From Lachnospiraceae bacterium (GTDB lineage Bacteria; Bacillota; Clostridia; Lachnospirales; Lachnospiraceae), in the NCBI GenBank assembly GCA_910575275.1, contig CAJTEE010000002.1, positions 62,001 through 126,000 of the forward strand: a stretch of 64,000 nucleotides of DNA, given 5' to 3'. The translations under genes were made by a program, and so were the position numbers. Of this stretch, positions 34,298 to 43,763 are shown one piece after another (position 1 is the first letter of the stretch; every line of letters starts with the position of its first letter). The notes under the pieces are model-generated. The model saw nothing but the letters and a program-made list of their open reading frames with translations. It did not search any database and was not told where the DNA came from.

Positions 34298-34324
34298 GTA
34301 ACTGTGAGCGTACCGAACAGTTAC
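34298..34324. repeat. Hairpin module B, solo copy
   Basis: GTAACTGT (34298-34305) and ACAGTTAC (34317-34324) are perfect complements around GAGCGTACCGA. The same arms and a similar loop occur at 47901-47927. It lies in the leader of the SEC-C gene, 29 bp before the start. Confidence 0.7.
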
Positions 34325-34352
34325 GAAAGAATGAAAAAGGAAGGATACGATT

Positions 34353-34868
34353 ATGGCAACGCTGTTGGAAAACTGGCGGAATCTCGCTTATGGCGAGGGA
34401 CTGGATGACAAAAAACGGGAAGAATTATGGAACGGATATTTTACAATTGAAAAGGGGATCTATGAAAAGCTTCTTGCGGATCCGTCCCAGGTGGTTGAAG
34501 GGACCGTAAAGGAGCTTGCAGAGAAATACGAGACGGAGATCCTCATCATGACCGGCTTCCTTGACGGGATCAACGAAAGCCTTAAGGGGTATCAGAACCC
34601 GATCGAGACGATGGAGGAGGACACGCCCGTTAAGATCGAGATCGATCCGGAGAAGCTGTATTACAATATGGTCGAGGCGAAGGCGGCCTGGCTTTACGGC
34701 CTTCCACAGTGGGATTCTATCCTTACGGAGGAGAAACGCAAGGCGCTCTACAAGGCGCAGAAAGCGTCCGGTACGGTCCGCCGCGATGGACACAAGATCT
34801 ATCCCAATGACCCGTGTCCGTGTGGGAGCGGAAAGAAATACAAAAAGTGCTGTGGGCGCGGCCAGTAA
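34353..34868 (+). CDS. SEC-C motif protein of unknown function
   Basis: A 171-aa protein. The first 140 residues are mostly helical with no recognised domain. The C-terminus [15 protein letters not shown] is a complete SEC-C zinc-binding motif (CxCxSGxxxxxCC type), as at the end of SecA. Such stand-alone proteins may contact ribosomes or SecB-like partners; the function is unknown. ATG 34353 follows AAGGAAGG. A module-B hairpin is in the leader. Confidence 0.85.
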   Translation: MATLLENWRNLAYGEGLDDKKREELWNGYFTIEKGIYEKLLADPSQVVEGTVKELAEKYETEILIMTGFLDGINESLKGYQNPIETMEEDTPVKIEIDPEKLYYNMVEAKAAWLYGLPQWDSILTEEKRKALYKAQKASGTVRRDGHKIYPNDPCPCGSGKKYKKCCGRGQ

Positions 34869-34953
34869 CTGTCGGCTGACAGGCCATTACCTGCTTGGGT
34901 AGTGGCCTTTTGTCTTACGGGCCTGTTTCCGGCTACAGGAGAAAGGAAATACA

Positions 34954-35718
34954 ATGGAAGCATACACAGGCTTTGCGGCGGTTTATGATACATTTATGGA
35001 CAATATCCCGTATGAGGAGTGGTGTGTTTATCTCAGGAAGCTTCTCCTCCGATACGGTGTTTCGGAAGGAATTGTTCTGGAGCTTGGATGCGGGACCGGG
35101 AGCCTGACCGAGCTGCTGGCGGAGAGCGGCTATGATATGATCGGAATCGACAGCGCCAATGAGATGCTGCAGCTTGCAGTCGAGAAGCGCGCACAAAGCG
35201 GCAGGGACATCCTGTATTTGTGTCAGGACATGCGCTCGTTTGAGCTGTACGGGACCGTTGCGGCGGCGGTGTCAGTCTGCGACTGTATGAATTATATCAC
35301 GGAGCCCGTGGAGCTGGTCACAGTATTCCGGCTTGTCAACAATTACCTGGACCCGGGCGGGGTGTTTATTTTCGATTTAAACACGGAGTATAAGTACAGG
35401 CTGCTGGGGGATTCCACGATTGCCGAGGACAGGGAGGAATGCAGTTTTATTTGGGAAAACGAGTACGATGAGGCAGAGAAGATCAATACGTACGAGCTGT
35501 CCGTTTTCGTAAAGGAATCCGACGGACGGTATGAAAAGTATCATGAGACCCATTTTCAGAGGGCTTATTCTCTGGAGGAAGTCAAAACTGCGCTCACCGG
35601 GGCGGGGTTGGAATTCCTTGCCGCCTTCGATGCATTCACGTTTGAGCCTCCAAAGGAGGACAGCGAGCGGATCTATGTGGTCGCGGGCGAGCGTGGGAAA
35701 GTGGGTGAACAGGAATAA
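34954..35718 (+). CDS. Class I SAM-dependent methyltransferase
   Basis: A 254-aa methyltransferase with motif I VLELGCGTGSLTELLA (about residues 48-63), motif II IGIDSAN and the motif IV region VSVCDCMNYI. The lid segment AAFDAFTFEPPKEDSERIYVVA at the C-terminus is typical of small-molecule methyltransferases next to hslO in Clostridia. Substrate unknown. Start after GGAGAAAGG; the next gene follows 16 bp later. Confidence 0.9.
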   Translation: MEAYTGFAAVYDTFMDNIPYEEWCVYLRKLLLRYGVSEGIVLELGCGTGSLTELLAESGYDMIGIDSANEMLQLAVEKRAQSGRDILYLCQDMRSFELYGTVAAAVSVCDCMNYITEPVELVTVFRLVNNYLDPGGVFIFDLNTEYKYRLLGDSTIAEDREECSFIWENEYDEAEKINTYELSVFVKESDGRYEKYHETHFQRAYSLEEVKTALTGAGLEFLAAFDAFTFEPPKEDSERIYVVAGERGKVGEQE

Positions 35719-35734
35719 AAGAAAGGAAGAAGAA

Positions 35735-36619
35735 ATGACGGATTATATGATTCGGGCGACGGCGGCAGACGGCCAGATACGTGCCTTTGCGGCAGTGACG
35801 AAGGAAACGGTGGAAACCGCCAAAAACGCCCATAATACAAGCCCCGTGGCGACTGCCGCCCTGGGCCGGCTTTTGACGGCGGGGGCGATGATGGGAATGG
35901 ACATGAAAAACGAGCGCGACCTTTTGACGCTGCGCATGGAGGGGGACGGGCCGATCGGCGGCCTCTTGGTCACGGCGGACCCGGCAGGAAACGTAAAGGG
36001 TTATGCGTTCCATCCGGAGGTCATGCTGCCGCCGAATGAAAAGGGGAAGCTTGATGTGGGCGGCGCGCTGGGCGTCGGTGTTTTAAGTGTCGTGAAGGAC
36101 ATCGGCCTAAAGGAGCCGTATGTAGGACAGACGATTCTTGTGAGCGGAGAGATTGCCGAGGATCTTACCTATTATTATGCGACCTCCGAGCAGGTTCCGT
36201 CCTCGGTGGCGCTCGGCGTCCTCATGAACCGGGACAATACGGTACGCCAGGCGGGAGGCTTTATCATCCAGCTTCTTCCCGGCGCTTCCGATGCGGTCAT
36301 CGACGCATTGGAAAAGAGGCTCGGGGAAATGGAGCCGATCACGTCGTTACTGGATGCGGGAAAGACACCGGAGGAGATCGTATCGGAGCTTTTGGAAGGG
36401 TTTGAACCCGAGATTTTAGAACGGCAGCCGGTGCGCTTCTTCTGTGGCTGCGAAAAGGAACGGGTGGAAAAGGCAATCATCAGCATCGGAAAAAAAGAGA
36501 TCCAGGACATGATCGACGAGGGAAAGCCGATTGAAGCCGGCTGCCAGTTCTGCAATAAAAAGTATACGTTTACGGTGGATGAGCTGCGCAGCATGCTTGC
36601 AAAGGCGCTTCGTCCGTAG
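35735..36619 (+). CDS. hslO: Redox-regulated chaperone Hsp33
   Basis: A 294-aa Hsp33. The substrate-binding domain (RATAADGQIRAFAAVTKETV; SPVATAALGRLLTAGAMMG) is followed by the C-terminal zinc switch: CGC near residue 240 and CQFC near residue 272, the CxC and CxxC of the family. Oxidation releases zinc and activates the holdase in the cytoplasm. The start is ATG 35735 with AAAGGAAG; the longer frame upstream overlaps the methyltransferase gene. Confidence 0.96.
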   Translation: MTDYMIRATAADGQIRAFAAVTKETVETAKNAHNTSPVATAALGRLLTAGAMMGMDMKNERDLLTLRMEGDGPIGGLLVTADPAGNVKGYAFHPEVMLPPNEKGKLDVGGALGVGVLSVVKDIGLKEPYVGQTILVSGEIAEDLTYYYATSEQVPSSVALGVLMNRDNTVRQAGGFIIQLLPGASDAVIDALEKRLGEMEPITSLLDAGKTPEEIVSELLEGFEPEILERQPVRFFCGCEKERVEKAIISIGKKEIQDMIDEGKPIEAGCQFCNKKYTFTVDELRSMLAKALRP

Positions 36620-36667
36620 GAGAACAAAAAACAGCCTCTCTCCGGGAGGCCGGTCTGCAATAAAAAA

Positions 36668-36696
36668 GTGGGCTTGTGCATCTGCATCAAGCCCAC
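36668..36696 (-). terminator. Terminator for the cold shock gene
   Basis: GTGGGCTTG (36668-36676) and CAAGCCCAC (36688-36696) pair perfectly, and the minus strand continues with TTTTTT. It lies 130 nt past the cold shock stop, leaving a long 3' untranslated region. It also separates that gene from convergent hslO. Confidence 0.8.
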
Positions 36697-36826
36697 TCAT
36701 GTAATCACGTTCTACCACACCAGCTTAGTTCTAACGAAACCGAAAATATCTGGCGCGACAGTGAAGATAGCTGGACTGCCACGTCCTGGCCGCTATTAGA
36801 AGAAGGCACAATGAGAAGTCGGTAGA

Positions 36827-37024
36827 TTACAGTTTTGTTACGTTTATTGCCTGTGATCCTTTGGCGCCATCGACTACGTCGAATTCGACCTCAGCCCCTT
36901 CATCTAGGGTCTTAAAACCTTCCATATTCAGGCCGGAATAGTGGACAAATACGTCGTGCCCGTCTGAATCACAAATGAAACCGTAACCTTTTTGGTTGTT
37001 AAACCACTTAACTGTACCTTTCAT
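36827..37024 (-). CDS. Cold shock protein, CspA family
   Basis: A 65-aa OB-fold protein. The RNA-binding motifs are present: [12 protein letters not shown] (RNP1-like) and VFVHYS (RNP2). It should bind single-stranded RNA or DNA and keep mRNA unfolded. ATG 37024 has a GGAGGG site; the longer frame is not supported. A leader of about 130 bp runs to the divergent DUF5662 gene. Confidence 0.96.
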   Translation of the reverse strand: MKGTVKWFNNQKGYGFICDSDGHDVFVHYSGLNMEGFKTLDEGAEVEFDVVDGAKGSQAINVTKL

Positions 37025-37161
37025 AATTCCTTCCCTCCGAAATTCAAGCATGTTACAATATCTGTAACTACGCTCACAATAGCACATTTTGCCGTATATG
37101 TCAAATAAAATCGCGTAAAATATAGGAAAATATACCAGAAAAAGGCAGGTAATATATAAAA

Positions 37162-37737
37162 ATGAGAGATAGAATGTCAAATTTTCGACAAAATAAGAGA
37201 AATAAGGCCTGGGGGCATTTTCAAACCATTACCCGCCATAAGCTTTTGGTGATGGAGGGCTGCTTTAAGGTCGGGCTTTATAAACAGGGCCTTTTGCATG
37301 ATCTTTCAAAATATTCCTGGGAGGAGTTTAAAACCGGGGTGCAGTACTACCAGGGCAGCCGGAGCCCGAACGCGGCGGAGAAGGAGGTAAAGGGCTATTC
37401 GGCGGCCTGGCTGCATCATAAAGGCAGGAACAAACACCATTTTGAATACTGGATCGATGTTTCCAGGCCGGAGGAGGGCTGGAAGCTTGTCGGCGTTCGG
37501 ATGCCGGTCCGGTATCTGGTGGAGATGGTCATGGATCGGATTGCGGCGTCGAAGATCTATCAGGGAAAGGCGTATACCGACGCGTCTCCATATATTTATT
37601 TCTGCCGGAATAAAGACAACCTGGTCATGCATCCGGAGACGAAGGCCATGCTTGACCGGATCCTCCGTATGCTGCGGGAAAAGGGAGAGCGCCATACCTT
37701 TGCCTATCTGAGGCGCCTTTTGAAAACCGGGTATTGA
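37162..37737 (+). CDS. DUF5662 family protein
   Basis: A 191-aa protein with conserved His and Asp residues ([50 protein letters not shown]), matching DUF5662, common in Lachnospiraceae. The HD-like HDLSKY and [13 protein letters not shown] segments suggest a metal site of phosphohydrolase type. Function untested. The ribosome site is weak; ATG 37174 is an alternative start. Confidence 0.8.
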   Translation: MRDRMSNFRQNKRNKAWGHFQTITRHKLLVMEGCFKVGLYKQGLLHDLSKYSWEEFKTGVQYYQGSRSPNAAEKEVKGYSAAWLHHKGRNKHHFEYWIDVSRPEEGWKLVGVRMPVRYLVEMVMDRIAASKIYQGKAYTDASPYIYFCRNKDNLVMHPETKAMLDRILRMLREKGERHTFAYLRRLLKTGY

Positions 37738-37799
37738 CCTGCACGTCCCCAATACGGGCCGACGTTGGGAAACGTCTGAAAACTGCGTTCCGACATTTT

Positions 37800-38888
37800 T
37801 TATCGGCCGGCGAATATGGCTTTTATGACCGCCTGCACATAGAGGTTGAGCTTTGCGGCGTCCGAGAGGCAGTCCGGCGTGAACTCGAAAAAGCAGCGCC
37901 TGTCCGCGGGGGCGTTTTGAAAGGCCGGGGAAAAAACGGGCGAGGGCTGCGGCAGGAATACGCCGGTCCTTTTTGTATAACAGGTTTCTCTCGTAGCCTT
38001 TGTGCGCGCGTCTTTGTCCACGTATTCGCCGACGCTTTTATGGACCGCCATGTCTTCATAGATGAGATAATAGTAATCCTTGTAGTTCGGATAATAATAG
38101 CGCAGCGTTCCCTCATAAGGCCGCACGGAAAGCGTGAGCAGATCTCTTTCGGCGCGGATGGCGTAAGGGGGAAGCGACGCCTTTAAGGGGATCGGAAGTA
38201 CGGTAGCGGGGTCGCCTTTTAGAGTGATCACAAGGTTGTCCGTCTGCCCGGAGCTTTTTTTTATGTCTGTCATCCGGAATTCCTGGGTAAGGAAATCCGG
38301 GTAATACAGGATAGGAAGAAGCGCAGGCATGCCCTTCAAGTCGTCTTCGTTGTGCAGGAGGAGAAGCTTTAATAGATGCGTGCTCCGGGTTTTTATGTAT
38401 TCCTTGTAGACGGCAATGAGCTGGCCGCCGGAGCAGAGATCCTCCCGGGCGATTCCCAAAAAATCCTCGATCGCCTTCTGTTTCATGCCGGTGAGGCCGA
38501 GATGCTTTTTCCACGGACGAATGCGCCGGTAGAGATCAACGCTTTCCAGGCAGTTAAGAGGGCAGGAAAGGGTATGCTTTGCGGCCCGCTTTTTGAGAAA
38601 TGGGAGATCAAAGGTGTCGCCGTTGAAGTGAACCAGTGTGCGAAAATCTTTTGAATATTCAAAAAATGCCTGCAGGACTTGTTTTTCCGCTTCGCGTGTA
38701 TCGGCGAACCACTGGCGAAAGAGGAATTGTTCGTTTCGGGCAGAGATGCAGCCGATCAGATAGACGGTCTCGGTATCCCCGGAGAAGCCGGTGGTCTCAA
38801 TGTCGAAAAAGAGAAGGGAATCGGGCTCGCCCAGGCGGTCCAGAGGATAGGAACAGGTTAAGGGGAAGTTTTTTTCTATGGTAAGCAC
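37800..38888 (-). CDS. RNase H-like 3'-5' exonuclease domain protein (YprB-like)
   Basis: A 362-aa protein. The N-terminal 170 residues have a DEDD-type exonuclease fold: FFDIETTGFSGD (Asp/Glu), LVHFNGDTFDLPFL and LLLLHNEDDLKGM supply further acidic residues. The rest is C-terminal helical sequence found in the YprB family. Start is GTG 38888 after AAAGGAGCC; the in-frame ATG at 38951 has no site. Likely acts on nucleic acids; role unknown. Confidence 0.85.
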   Translation of the reverse strand: MLTIEKNFPLTCSYPLDRLGEPDSLLFFDIETTGFSGDTETVYLIGCISARNEQFLFRQWFADTREAEKQVLQAFFEYSKDFRTLVHFNGDTFDLPFLKKRAAKHTLSCPLNCLESVDLYRRIRPWKKHLGLTGMKQKAIEDFLGIAREDLCSGGQLIAVYKEYIKTRSTHLLKLLLLHNEDDLKGMPALLPILYYPDFLTQEFRMTDIKKSSGQTDNLVITLKGDPATVLPIPLKASLPPYAIRAERDLLTLSVRPYEGTLRYYYPNYKDYYYLIYEDMAVHKSVGEYVDKDARTKATRETCYTKRTGVFLPQPSPVFSPAFQNAPADRRCFFEFTPDCLSDAAKLNLYVQAVIKAIFAGR

Positions 38889-39010
38889 GGGAAGGCTCCT
38901 TTGACAGTTTGCTTTTATGATAGTATATCGAAGCCGGAGAGAAAAAGTCAAGTGTGGAAGAAATTCATTCGTAAAAACGAAAATTTGTTCGATTCATTTC
39001 TCTGATCTGC

Positions 39011-39039
39011 TTGCAATAGGGCCGGGACTATGTTAAAAT
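39011..39039 (+). promoter_or_regulatory. Sigma-A promoter of ruvAB
   Basis: TTGCAA (39011-39016), a 17-bp spacer and TAAAAT (39034-39039), 29 bp before the ruvA start. Confidence 0.7.
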
Positions 39040-39068
39040 GTGGATATTGGTTGACAAAGGAGAAGGGA

Positions 39069-39695
39069 ATGCTTTCATATATAAAGGGGCTTTTGACGGA
39101 GAAGCTTGGAGACTGTGTGGTGGTGGAGGCGAACGGTGTGGGGTATCAGATTTTTGTCCCGGTATCCCTGCTTTCGGAACTTCCTCCCCTGGGAGAAACC
39201 GTAAAGATTTATACATATTTTAACGTCACCGAGTCGGGAGTGAGTCTGTTCGGCTTTTTGAATCGCCAGGATCTGGACATGTTCCGCAAGCTGATCGGGG
39301 TAAACGGCGTGGGCCCGAAAAGCGCAGTGGGGATTTTGTCGGCGCTGCGGCCGGATGAGCTGCGTGTGGCGGTGGCCGCGGGCGATATCAAGATGATCTC
39401 CCGGGCCCCGGGGGTCGGAAGCAAGACAGCACAGAGGATCATTTTGGACCTGAAGGATAAGATCAGCTCCGAGGAGCTGATCGCCGGGATGGCCGGGGAT
39501 GCTTCTTTGGGCGCTGACCGGTCGGCCGGTCTTTCGGGCCTTAACGAAGCGGGCCGCGAGGCAGTGTCTGCGCTCACGGCGCTCGGCTATTCGGGCGCAG
39601 AGGCGGCAGGAGCCGTACAGAAGGTAGAGATCAGGGAGGGCATGACGGCGGAGGAGGTCTTAAAGGCGGCGCTTAAACATTTGACGTTTCTATAA
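39069..39695 (+). CDS. ruvA: Holliday junction DNA helicase subunit RuvA
   Basis: A 208-aa RuvA. The OB-fold domain (MLSYIKGLLTEKLGDCVVVE) is followed by the helix-hairpin-helix pair (LIGVNGVGPKSAVGILSAL; RAPGVGSKTAQRIILDLKDK) and the C-terminal RuvB-contact domain. RuvA clamps four-way junctions and loads RuvB. ATG 39069 after AGAAGGG. ruvB follows after 114 bp containing an imperfect palindrome. Confidence 0.97.
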   Translation: MLSYIKGLLTEKLGDCVVVEANGVGYQIFVPVSLLSELPPLGETVKIYTYFNVTESGVSLFGFLNRQDLDMFRKLIGVNGVGPKSAVGILSALRPDELRVAVAAGDIKMISRAPGVGSKTAQRIILDLKDKISSEELIAGMAGDASLGADRSAGLSGLNEAGREAVSALTALGYSGAEAAGAVQKVEIREGMTAEEVLKAALKHLTFL

Positions 39696-39809
39696 GGAAA
39701 TAATAAGATACCAGGGCCAAAAGGTCATTTCCATCATGCTTGCATGAATGAATGGGCATGGTTTTGCGGCCTGTGGCCTCATAAAATTTAGAGTGACAGG
39801 CAGGAGAGT

Positions 39810-40799
39810 ATGAGCCGGAAAATTATCACGACGGAAGAAACAGAAGAAGATAAGAAGATCGAAGGCAGTCTGCGGCCGCAGTATTTAAGGGAATATATCG
39901 GCCAGGAGAAGCTGAAATCGACTCTGAAGATCTATATAGCCGCCGCCAAGAAGCGCGGCGAGGCGCTGGATCACCTTTTATTTTACGGCCCGCCCGGCCT
40001 TGGGAAGACGACGCTTTGCGGAATCATTGCCAACGAGATGGAGGTTAACCTTAAGGTGACGTCCGGTCCGGCGATCGAAAAGCCGGGAGAGATGGCGGCG
40101 ATTTTAAATAATCTCCAGGAGGGAGACGTGCTCTTTGTGGATGAGATTCATCGGCTGAACCGCCAGGTGGAGGAGGTCTTATACCCGGCCATGGAGGATT
40201 TCGCGATCGACATTATGCTCGGAAAGGACTCCTCGGCCCGTTCTATCCGTTTGGAGCTTCCGAAGTTTACCCTAGTGGGGGCGACGACGCGTGCAGGGCT
40301 CTTGACGGCGCCTTTGCGGGACCGCTTTGGAGTGGTGCAGCGGCTAGAATTTTATACGCCCGAGGAGCTGATGGTGATCGTGAAGCGCTCGGCAGAGGTC
40401 TTAAAGGTAGAGATCCAGGAGGAAGGCGCGTGGGAGATTGCCAGGCGTTCCCACGGTACACCAAGGCTGGCGAACCGCCTTTTAAAGCGGGTGCGTGATT
40501 TTGCGCAGGTAAAATACAACGGCGTCATTACAAAAGATGTGGCCGATTTTGCACTGGATATTCTGGACGTGGATAAGCTCGGGCTGGATCACAATGACCG
40601 GACGCTGCTCCTTACGCTGATTCAGAAGTTTTCCGGCGGCCCGGTGGGCTTAGAGACATTGGCGGCCGCGATAGGGGAGGATGCTGGGACGTTAGAGGAT
40701 GTGTATGAGCCGTACCTTTTGAGGAGCGGACTGATCAATCGGACGCCCAGAGGCCGCATGGCAACGGAGACAGCTTACCGCCATCTAGGGTGTGTTTGA
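39810..40799 (+). CDS. ruvB: Holliday junction branch migration ATPase RuvB
   Basis: A 329-aa AAA+ motor. Walker [10 protein letters not shown] (about residues 55-63), Walker [10 protein letters not shown], the sensor region [18 protein letters not shown] and the winged-helix C-terminus ([13 protein letters not shown]) are all intact. The final codons and the TGA (40797-40799) lie inside a 166-bp inverted-end repeat starting at 40785, so the last four residues and stop are supplied by the element. Function should not be affected. Confidence 0.97.
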   Translation: MSRKIITTEETEEDKKIEGSLRPQYLREYIGQEKLKSTLKIYIAAAKKRGEALDHLLFYGPPGLGKTTLCGIIANEMEVNLKVTSGPAIEKPGEMAAILNNLQEGDVLFVDEIHRLNRQVEEVLYPAMEDFAIDIMLGKDSSARSIRLELPKFTLVGATTRAGLLTAPLRDRFGVVQRLEFYTPEELMVIVKRSAEVLKVEIQEEGAWEIARRSHGTPRLANRLLKRVRDFAQVKYNGVITKDVADFALDILDVDKLGLDHNDRTLLLTLIQKFSGGPVGLETLAAAIGEDAGTLEDVYEPYLLRSGLINRTPRGRMATETAYRHLGCV

Positions 40800-40950
40800 A
40801 AATTCATTCCCGTGATCTGCACGTCCCGCTTCGCGGTATATTTGGCCCAAATTCACTTAATGCAGCCCACTGCGCCGCGTTTATTTGGGCCCAATATACC
40901 GTAAAGTGGAGCGCATATCTGACGGAAAGCAATTTTCAAACACACACTAG
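40785..40950. repeat. 166-bp MITE-like element with inverted ends, copy 2
   Basis: Bounded by CTAG at 40785-40788 and 40947-40950. Inward from both ends the sequence reads CTAG, GGTGTG or TGTGTG, then TTTGAAAATT. The inner parts also pair (CTTCGCGGTATATTTGG with CCAATATACCG...). Forward, it aligns with the reverse complement of copy 1 at the same length. It could fold into one long hairpin. It splits ruvB from zapA. Confidence 0.82.
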
Positions 40951-41033
40951 GGCTTGGATAAGGACAGGCAGAGAAGCGTTGCGGCTTGGACGAATGTCTG
41001 GCTGTAACAGAGAAAATTTGGGAGAGATGGAGC

Positions 41034-41366
41034 ATGGACAGGAAAAATTATGCAGAAGTATTGATCGACGGGAAGGTATATACGCTGGGCGGGGCCGAGG
41101 AGCAGGCGTATCTGCAGAAGGTAGCGGCCTATATCAATGACAAGATTGCGGTGCTCAAGGCGCAGCCGGGCTTTACAAGGCAGAATGCCGATTATCAGGC
41201 AGTGATGATCTATCTGAATCTTGCAGATGACTACTTCAAGACGCTCCAGGAGGCAAGGCTTCTGCGGGCACAGAAGGAGGAGCTGGAGAAAGAGATGTAC
41301 AGCATCAAGCATGAGCTTGTAGGCGCGCAGATGAAGCTGGAGGCAAGAGAGGGGAAAACAGGCTGA
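41034..41366 (+). CDS. zapA: Cell division protein ZapA
   Basis: A 110-aa protein with a ZapA N-terminal domain (AEVLIDGKVYTLGGAEEQAY; VAAYINDKIAVLK) and a C-terminal coiled coil (LLRAQKEELEKEMYSIKHEL). ZapA cross-links FtsZ filaments at the division ring. ATG 41034 has a GGGAGAG site. The U32 peptidase gene follows 20 bp later. Confidence 0.88.
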   Translation: MDRKNYAEVLIDGKVYTLGGAEEQAYLQKVAAYINDKIAVLKAQPGFTRQNADYQAVMIYLNLADDYFKTLQEARLLRAQKEELEKEMYSIKHELVGAQMKLEAREGKTG

Positions 41367-41386
41367 AGGGATGGCAGACGGATTTT

Positions 41387-43750
41387 ATGATGAAAAGGAA
41401 TGTGGAGCTTCTGGCCCCGGCGGGGTCGTATGAGAGCATGACGGCGGCGGTGAATGCCGGGGCGGATGCGGTGTACATCGGCGGAAGCCGCTTTGGCGCC
41501 AGGGCCTATGCGGATAATTTGGACGAGGAGGCGATGGTGCGGGCGATCGACTACGTCCACCTGCATGGCTGTCGGATCTATATGACGGTCAATACGCTTG
41601 TGAAGGAACGGGAGCTTTCAGAGCTTCCGGGCTTTTTAAGGCCGTATTATGAGGCAGGGCTGGATGCGGTGCTTGTACAGGATTTAGGCGTGCTTTCCTG
41701 TATACGGACCCATTTTCCGGACCTGCCCCTTCATATCAGCACGCAGATGACGGTGACGGGGCGGTACAGTGCGGCCGATTTAAAAAGGCTGGGCGCGGTG
41801 CGTGTGGTCCCGGCAAGAGAGCTGTCACTTTCGGAGCTAAAAACGATTGCGGAGAGCACGGGCCTGGAGGTGGAGACCTTTGTGCACGGGGCGCTCTGCT
41901 ATTGCTATTCGGGGCAGTGTTTGTTTTCGAGCCTGATCGGCGGGCGGAGCGGGAACCGTGGAAGATGTGCCCAGACCTGCAGGCTTCCGTTTGATGTATT
42001 TTGCAAAGAAAGCGCTTTGAATCAAACGAATGAACGGTATGTCCTGAGCTTAAAGGACCTTTGTACGCTGGAGATTCTGCCGGATATCCTGGAGGCGGGC
42101 GTCTGCTCCTTAAAGATCGAGGGCCGGATGAAAAGCCCGCGATATACGGCGGGCGTTGTGAGCATTTACCGGAAATATGTGGACCGTTTCCTCCGGGAAG
42201 GACGGGAAGGCTATGCGGTAGAGGAGGACGATAAACGCACGCTTCTTTCCCTGTTTGACCGGGGCGGACAGACGAACGGGTATTACAGGCAGGAAAACGG
42301 CCGGGATATGGTCGTTTTAAGGGAAAAACTGCCGTTTCGTGAGGCGGATGAGGCCCTGTATGAATATCTGGACCGGACGTATGTCAACCAGACCCGCAAA
42401 GCAAAAATCAGCGGGACGGCGTATTTTGAAGTGGGAAGGCCGGCGAGACTTACGGCAGAGCTCCCCCTTATCGGGCGTGCCGGGGAAAAAATGCCCCGGG
42501 AGTTTACTATAAAAAAAGCTGCGGCTGCGTCGCTTCTTGTGTGGAAGGAGGGCGATATGGTTGAGGAGGCAAAGAACGCGCCGATGGACGAGGACGGTAT
42601 CCGAAAGCAGCTCATGAAGACGGGGGATTCCCCGTTTGTATTTGAGCGGATGGAGATTACGGTTAAGGGGCGGGCGTTCGTTCCGGTGAGCGTTTTAAAC
42701 CGGATGCGCAGAGAGATTTTGGAGGAGCTGGAAAAGGCCGCTTTGGAGCGGTTTCACCGAACGGGTCAGGAGCCGCCAGAGTCTTGGGATAAGACGCCCT
42801 GCAGGAGCGTCGATCCGACAGCTGGTACGGCCGCAGAGGGAAAGGGTTTCGAGACCTGTGGCGCGTCTTGCGGCCAGACGGTTTCCGCAAACTGCTGTAT
42901 GCGAAAAGACGAGGAGCCGGAGCTCTGTGTGCTTGTAAACGGAGCCGGGCAGTTTGAGGCGGTGTACAGCCGTTTGAAGAAATGGAAGGAGACCGGGCCC
43001 CAAAGGCGGTTTGCTATCTATCTTGCGAGTGAGGAATTTGACGCTTCGGGCTGGAAAAAGCTTGCAGAAAAGTGCCATGAGGCCAGGATTTCCTGTTATT
43101 TGATGCTCCCCCGGATCTTCAGAGAGCGGGCGGAGCGGTATTTTCTGAAAAATATGGATACACTAAGGGCGGCAGACTTTGACGCATTGGGCGTTGCCTC
43201 GATGGAGGAGCCCGGCTTTTTGAGGGAGCAGGCGCTGCACCTTCCGCTGTATTTTGACCATAACCTGTATGCGATGAACCGCCTAGCGGCCGAAACGCTT
43301 TTGGCGTACGGTGCGTCGCGGCTTACGTTTCCGGTGGAATTAAACGAGAGAGAGCTTTCCGAGTGTGGATTCTCGGGCGAGCTGATCGTTTATGGACGCC
43401 TCCCGATGATGGTCTCGGTCCAGTGTGTCCAAAAGACGCTTGCGGGCTGTAAAGGAGAGCCGGGGCTTCTGGCGCTTAAAGACCGGAAGGGGAAGTATTT
43501 CCCGGTCAGAAACCAGTGCCGGTTCTGCTATAATACGATTTATAATGAAAGTCCGCTGTCGCTTCTCGGGCTCTCGAAGCATGTAAAGGAGCTGGCCCCG
43601 AAGGCCGTGCGCCTGAACTTTACTCTGGAGGCGGGTGAGGAGGCAGCAGGAGTCCTGGAGGCCTTCTATCAGGAATTTTTCGAGAGCGGTGTTTTAAAGG
43701 CTCCATCCGGGGCGTTTACGCGCGGACATTTTAAGCGCGGTGTCCAGTGA
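41387..43750 (+). CDS. U32 family peptidase with DUF3656 domain (RlhA/YhbU-like)
   Basis: A 787-aa protein. The N-terminal U32 domain has LLAPAGSYESMTAAVNAGAD, HISTQMTVT and the family signature around ETFVHGALCYCYSGQCLFSS with Cys residues (SGNRGRCAQTCRLPF) likely for an iron-sulfur cluster. DUF3656 follows, then a C-terminal region with QCRFCYN. Related proteins (RlhA, TrhP) hydroxylate C2501 of 23S rRNA or U34 of tRNA; proteolysis is doubtful. It is the third gene of zapA-U32-ftsW-pbp. Confidence 0.9.
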   Translation: MMKRNVELLAPAGSYESMTAAVNAGADAVYIGGSRFGARAYADNLDEEAMVRAIDYVHLHGCRIYMTVNTLVKERELSELPGFLRPYYEAGLDAVLVQDLGVLSCIRTHFPDLPLHISTQMTVTGRYSAADLKRLGAVRVVPARELSLSELKTIAESTGLEVETFVHGALCYCYSGQCLFSSLIGGRSGNRGRCAQTCRLPFDVFCKESALNQTNERYVLSLKDLCTLEILPDILEAGVCSLKIEGRMKSPRYTAGVVSIYRKYVDRFLREGREGYAVEEDDKRTLLSLFDRGGQTNGYYRQENGRDMVVLREKLPFREADEALYEYLDRTYVNQTRKAKISGTAYFEVGRPARLTAELPLIGRAGEKMPREFTIKKAAAASLLVWKEGDMVEEAKNAPMDEDGIRKQLMKTGDSPFVFERMEITVKGRAFVPVSVLNRMRREILEELEKAALERFHRTGQEPPESWDKTPCRSVDPTAGTAAEGKGFETCGASCGQTVSANCCMRKDEEPELCVLVNGAGQFEAVYSRLKKWKETGPQRRFAIYLASEEFDASGWKKLAEKCHEARISCYLMLPRIFRERAERYFLKNMDTLRAADFDALGVASMEEPGFLREQALHLPLYFDHNLYAMNRLAAETLLAYGASRLTFPVELNERELSECGFSGELIVYGRLPMMVSVQCVQKTLAGCKGEPGLLALKDRKGKYFPVRNQCRFCYNTIYNESPLSLLGLSKHVKELAPKAVRLNFTLEAGEEAAGVLEAFYQEFFESGVLKAPSGAFTRGHFKRGVQ

Positions 43751-43763
43751 ATGAGGAGAACGT

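Noticed and set aside
37740-37800. GCACGTCCC and GTCTGAAAACTGCGTTCCG, similar to ends of the 166-bp element
   Set aside because: Order and spacing do not fit the element and no CTAG end is present; at best a decayed remnant.
39711-39780. Imperfect palindrome (GGCCAAAA...TTTTGCGGCC) between ruvA and ruvB as another hairpin module
   Set aside because: Arms do not match modules A, B or C, and pairing is poor.
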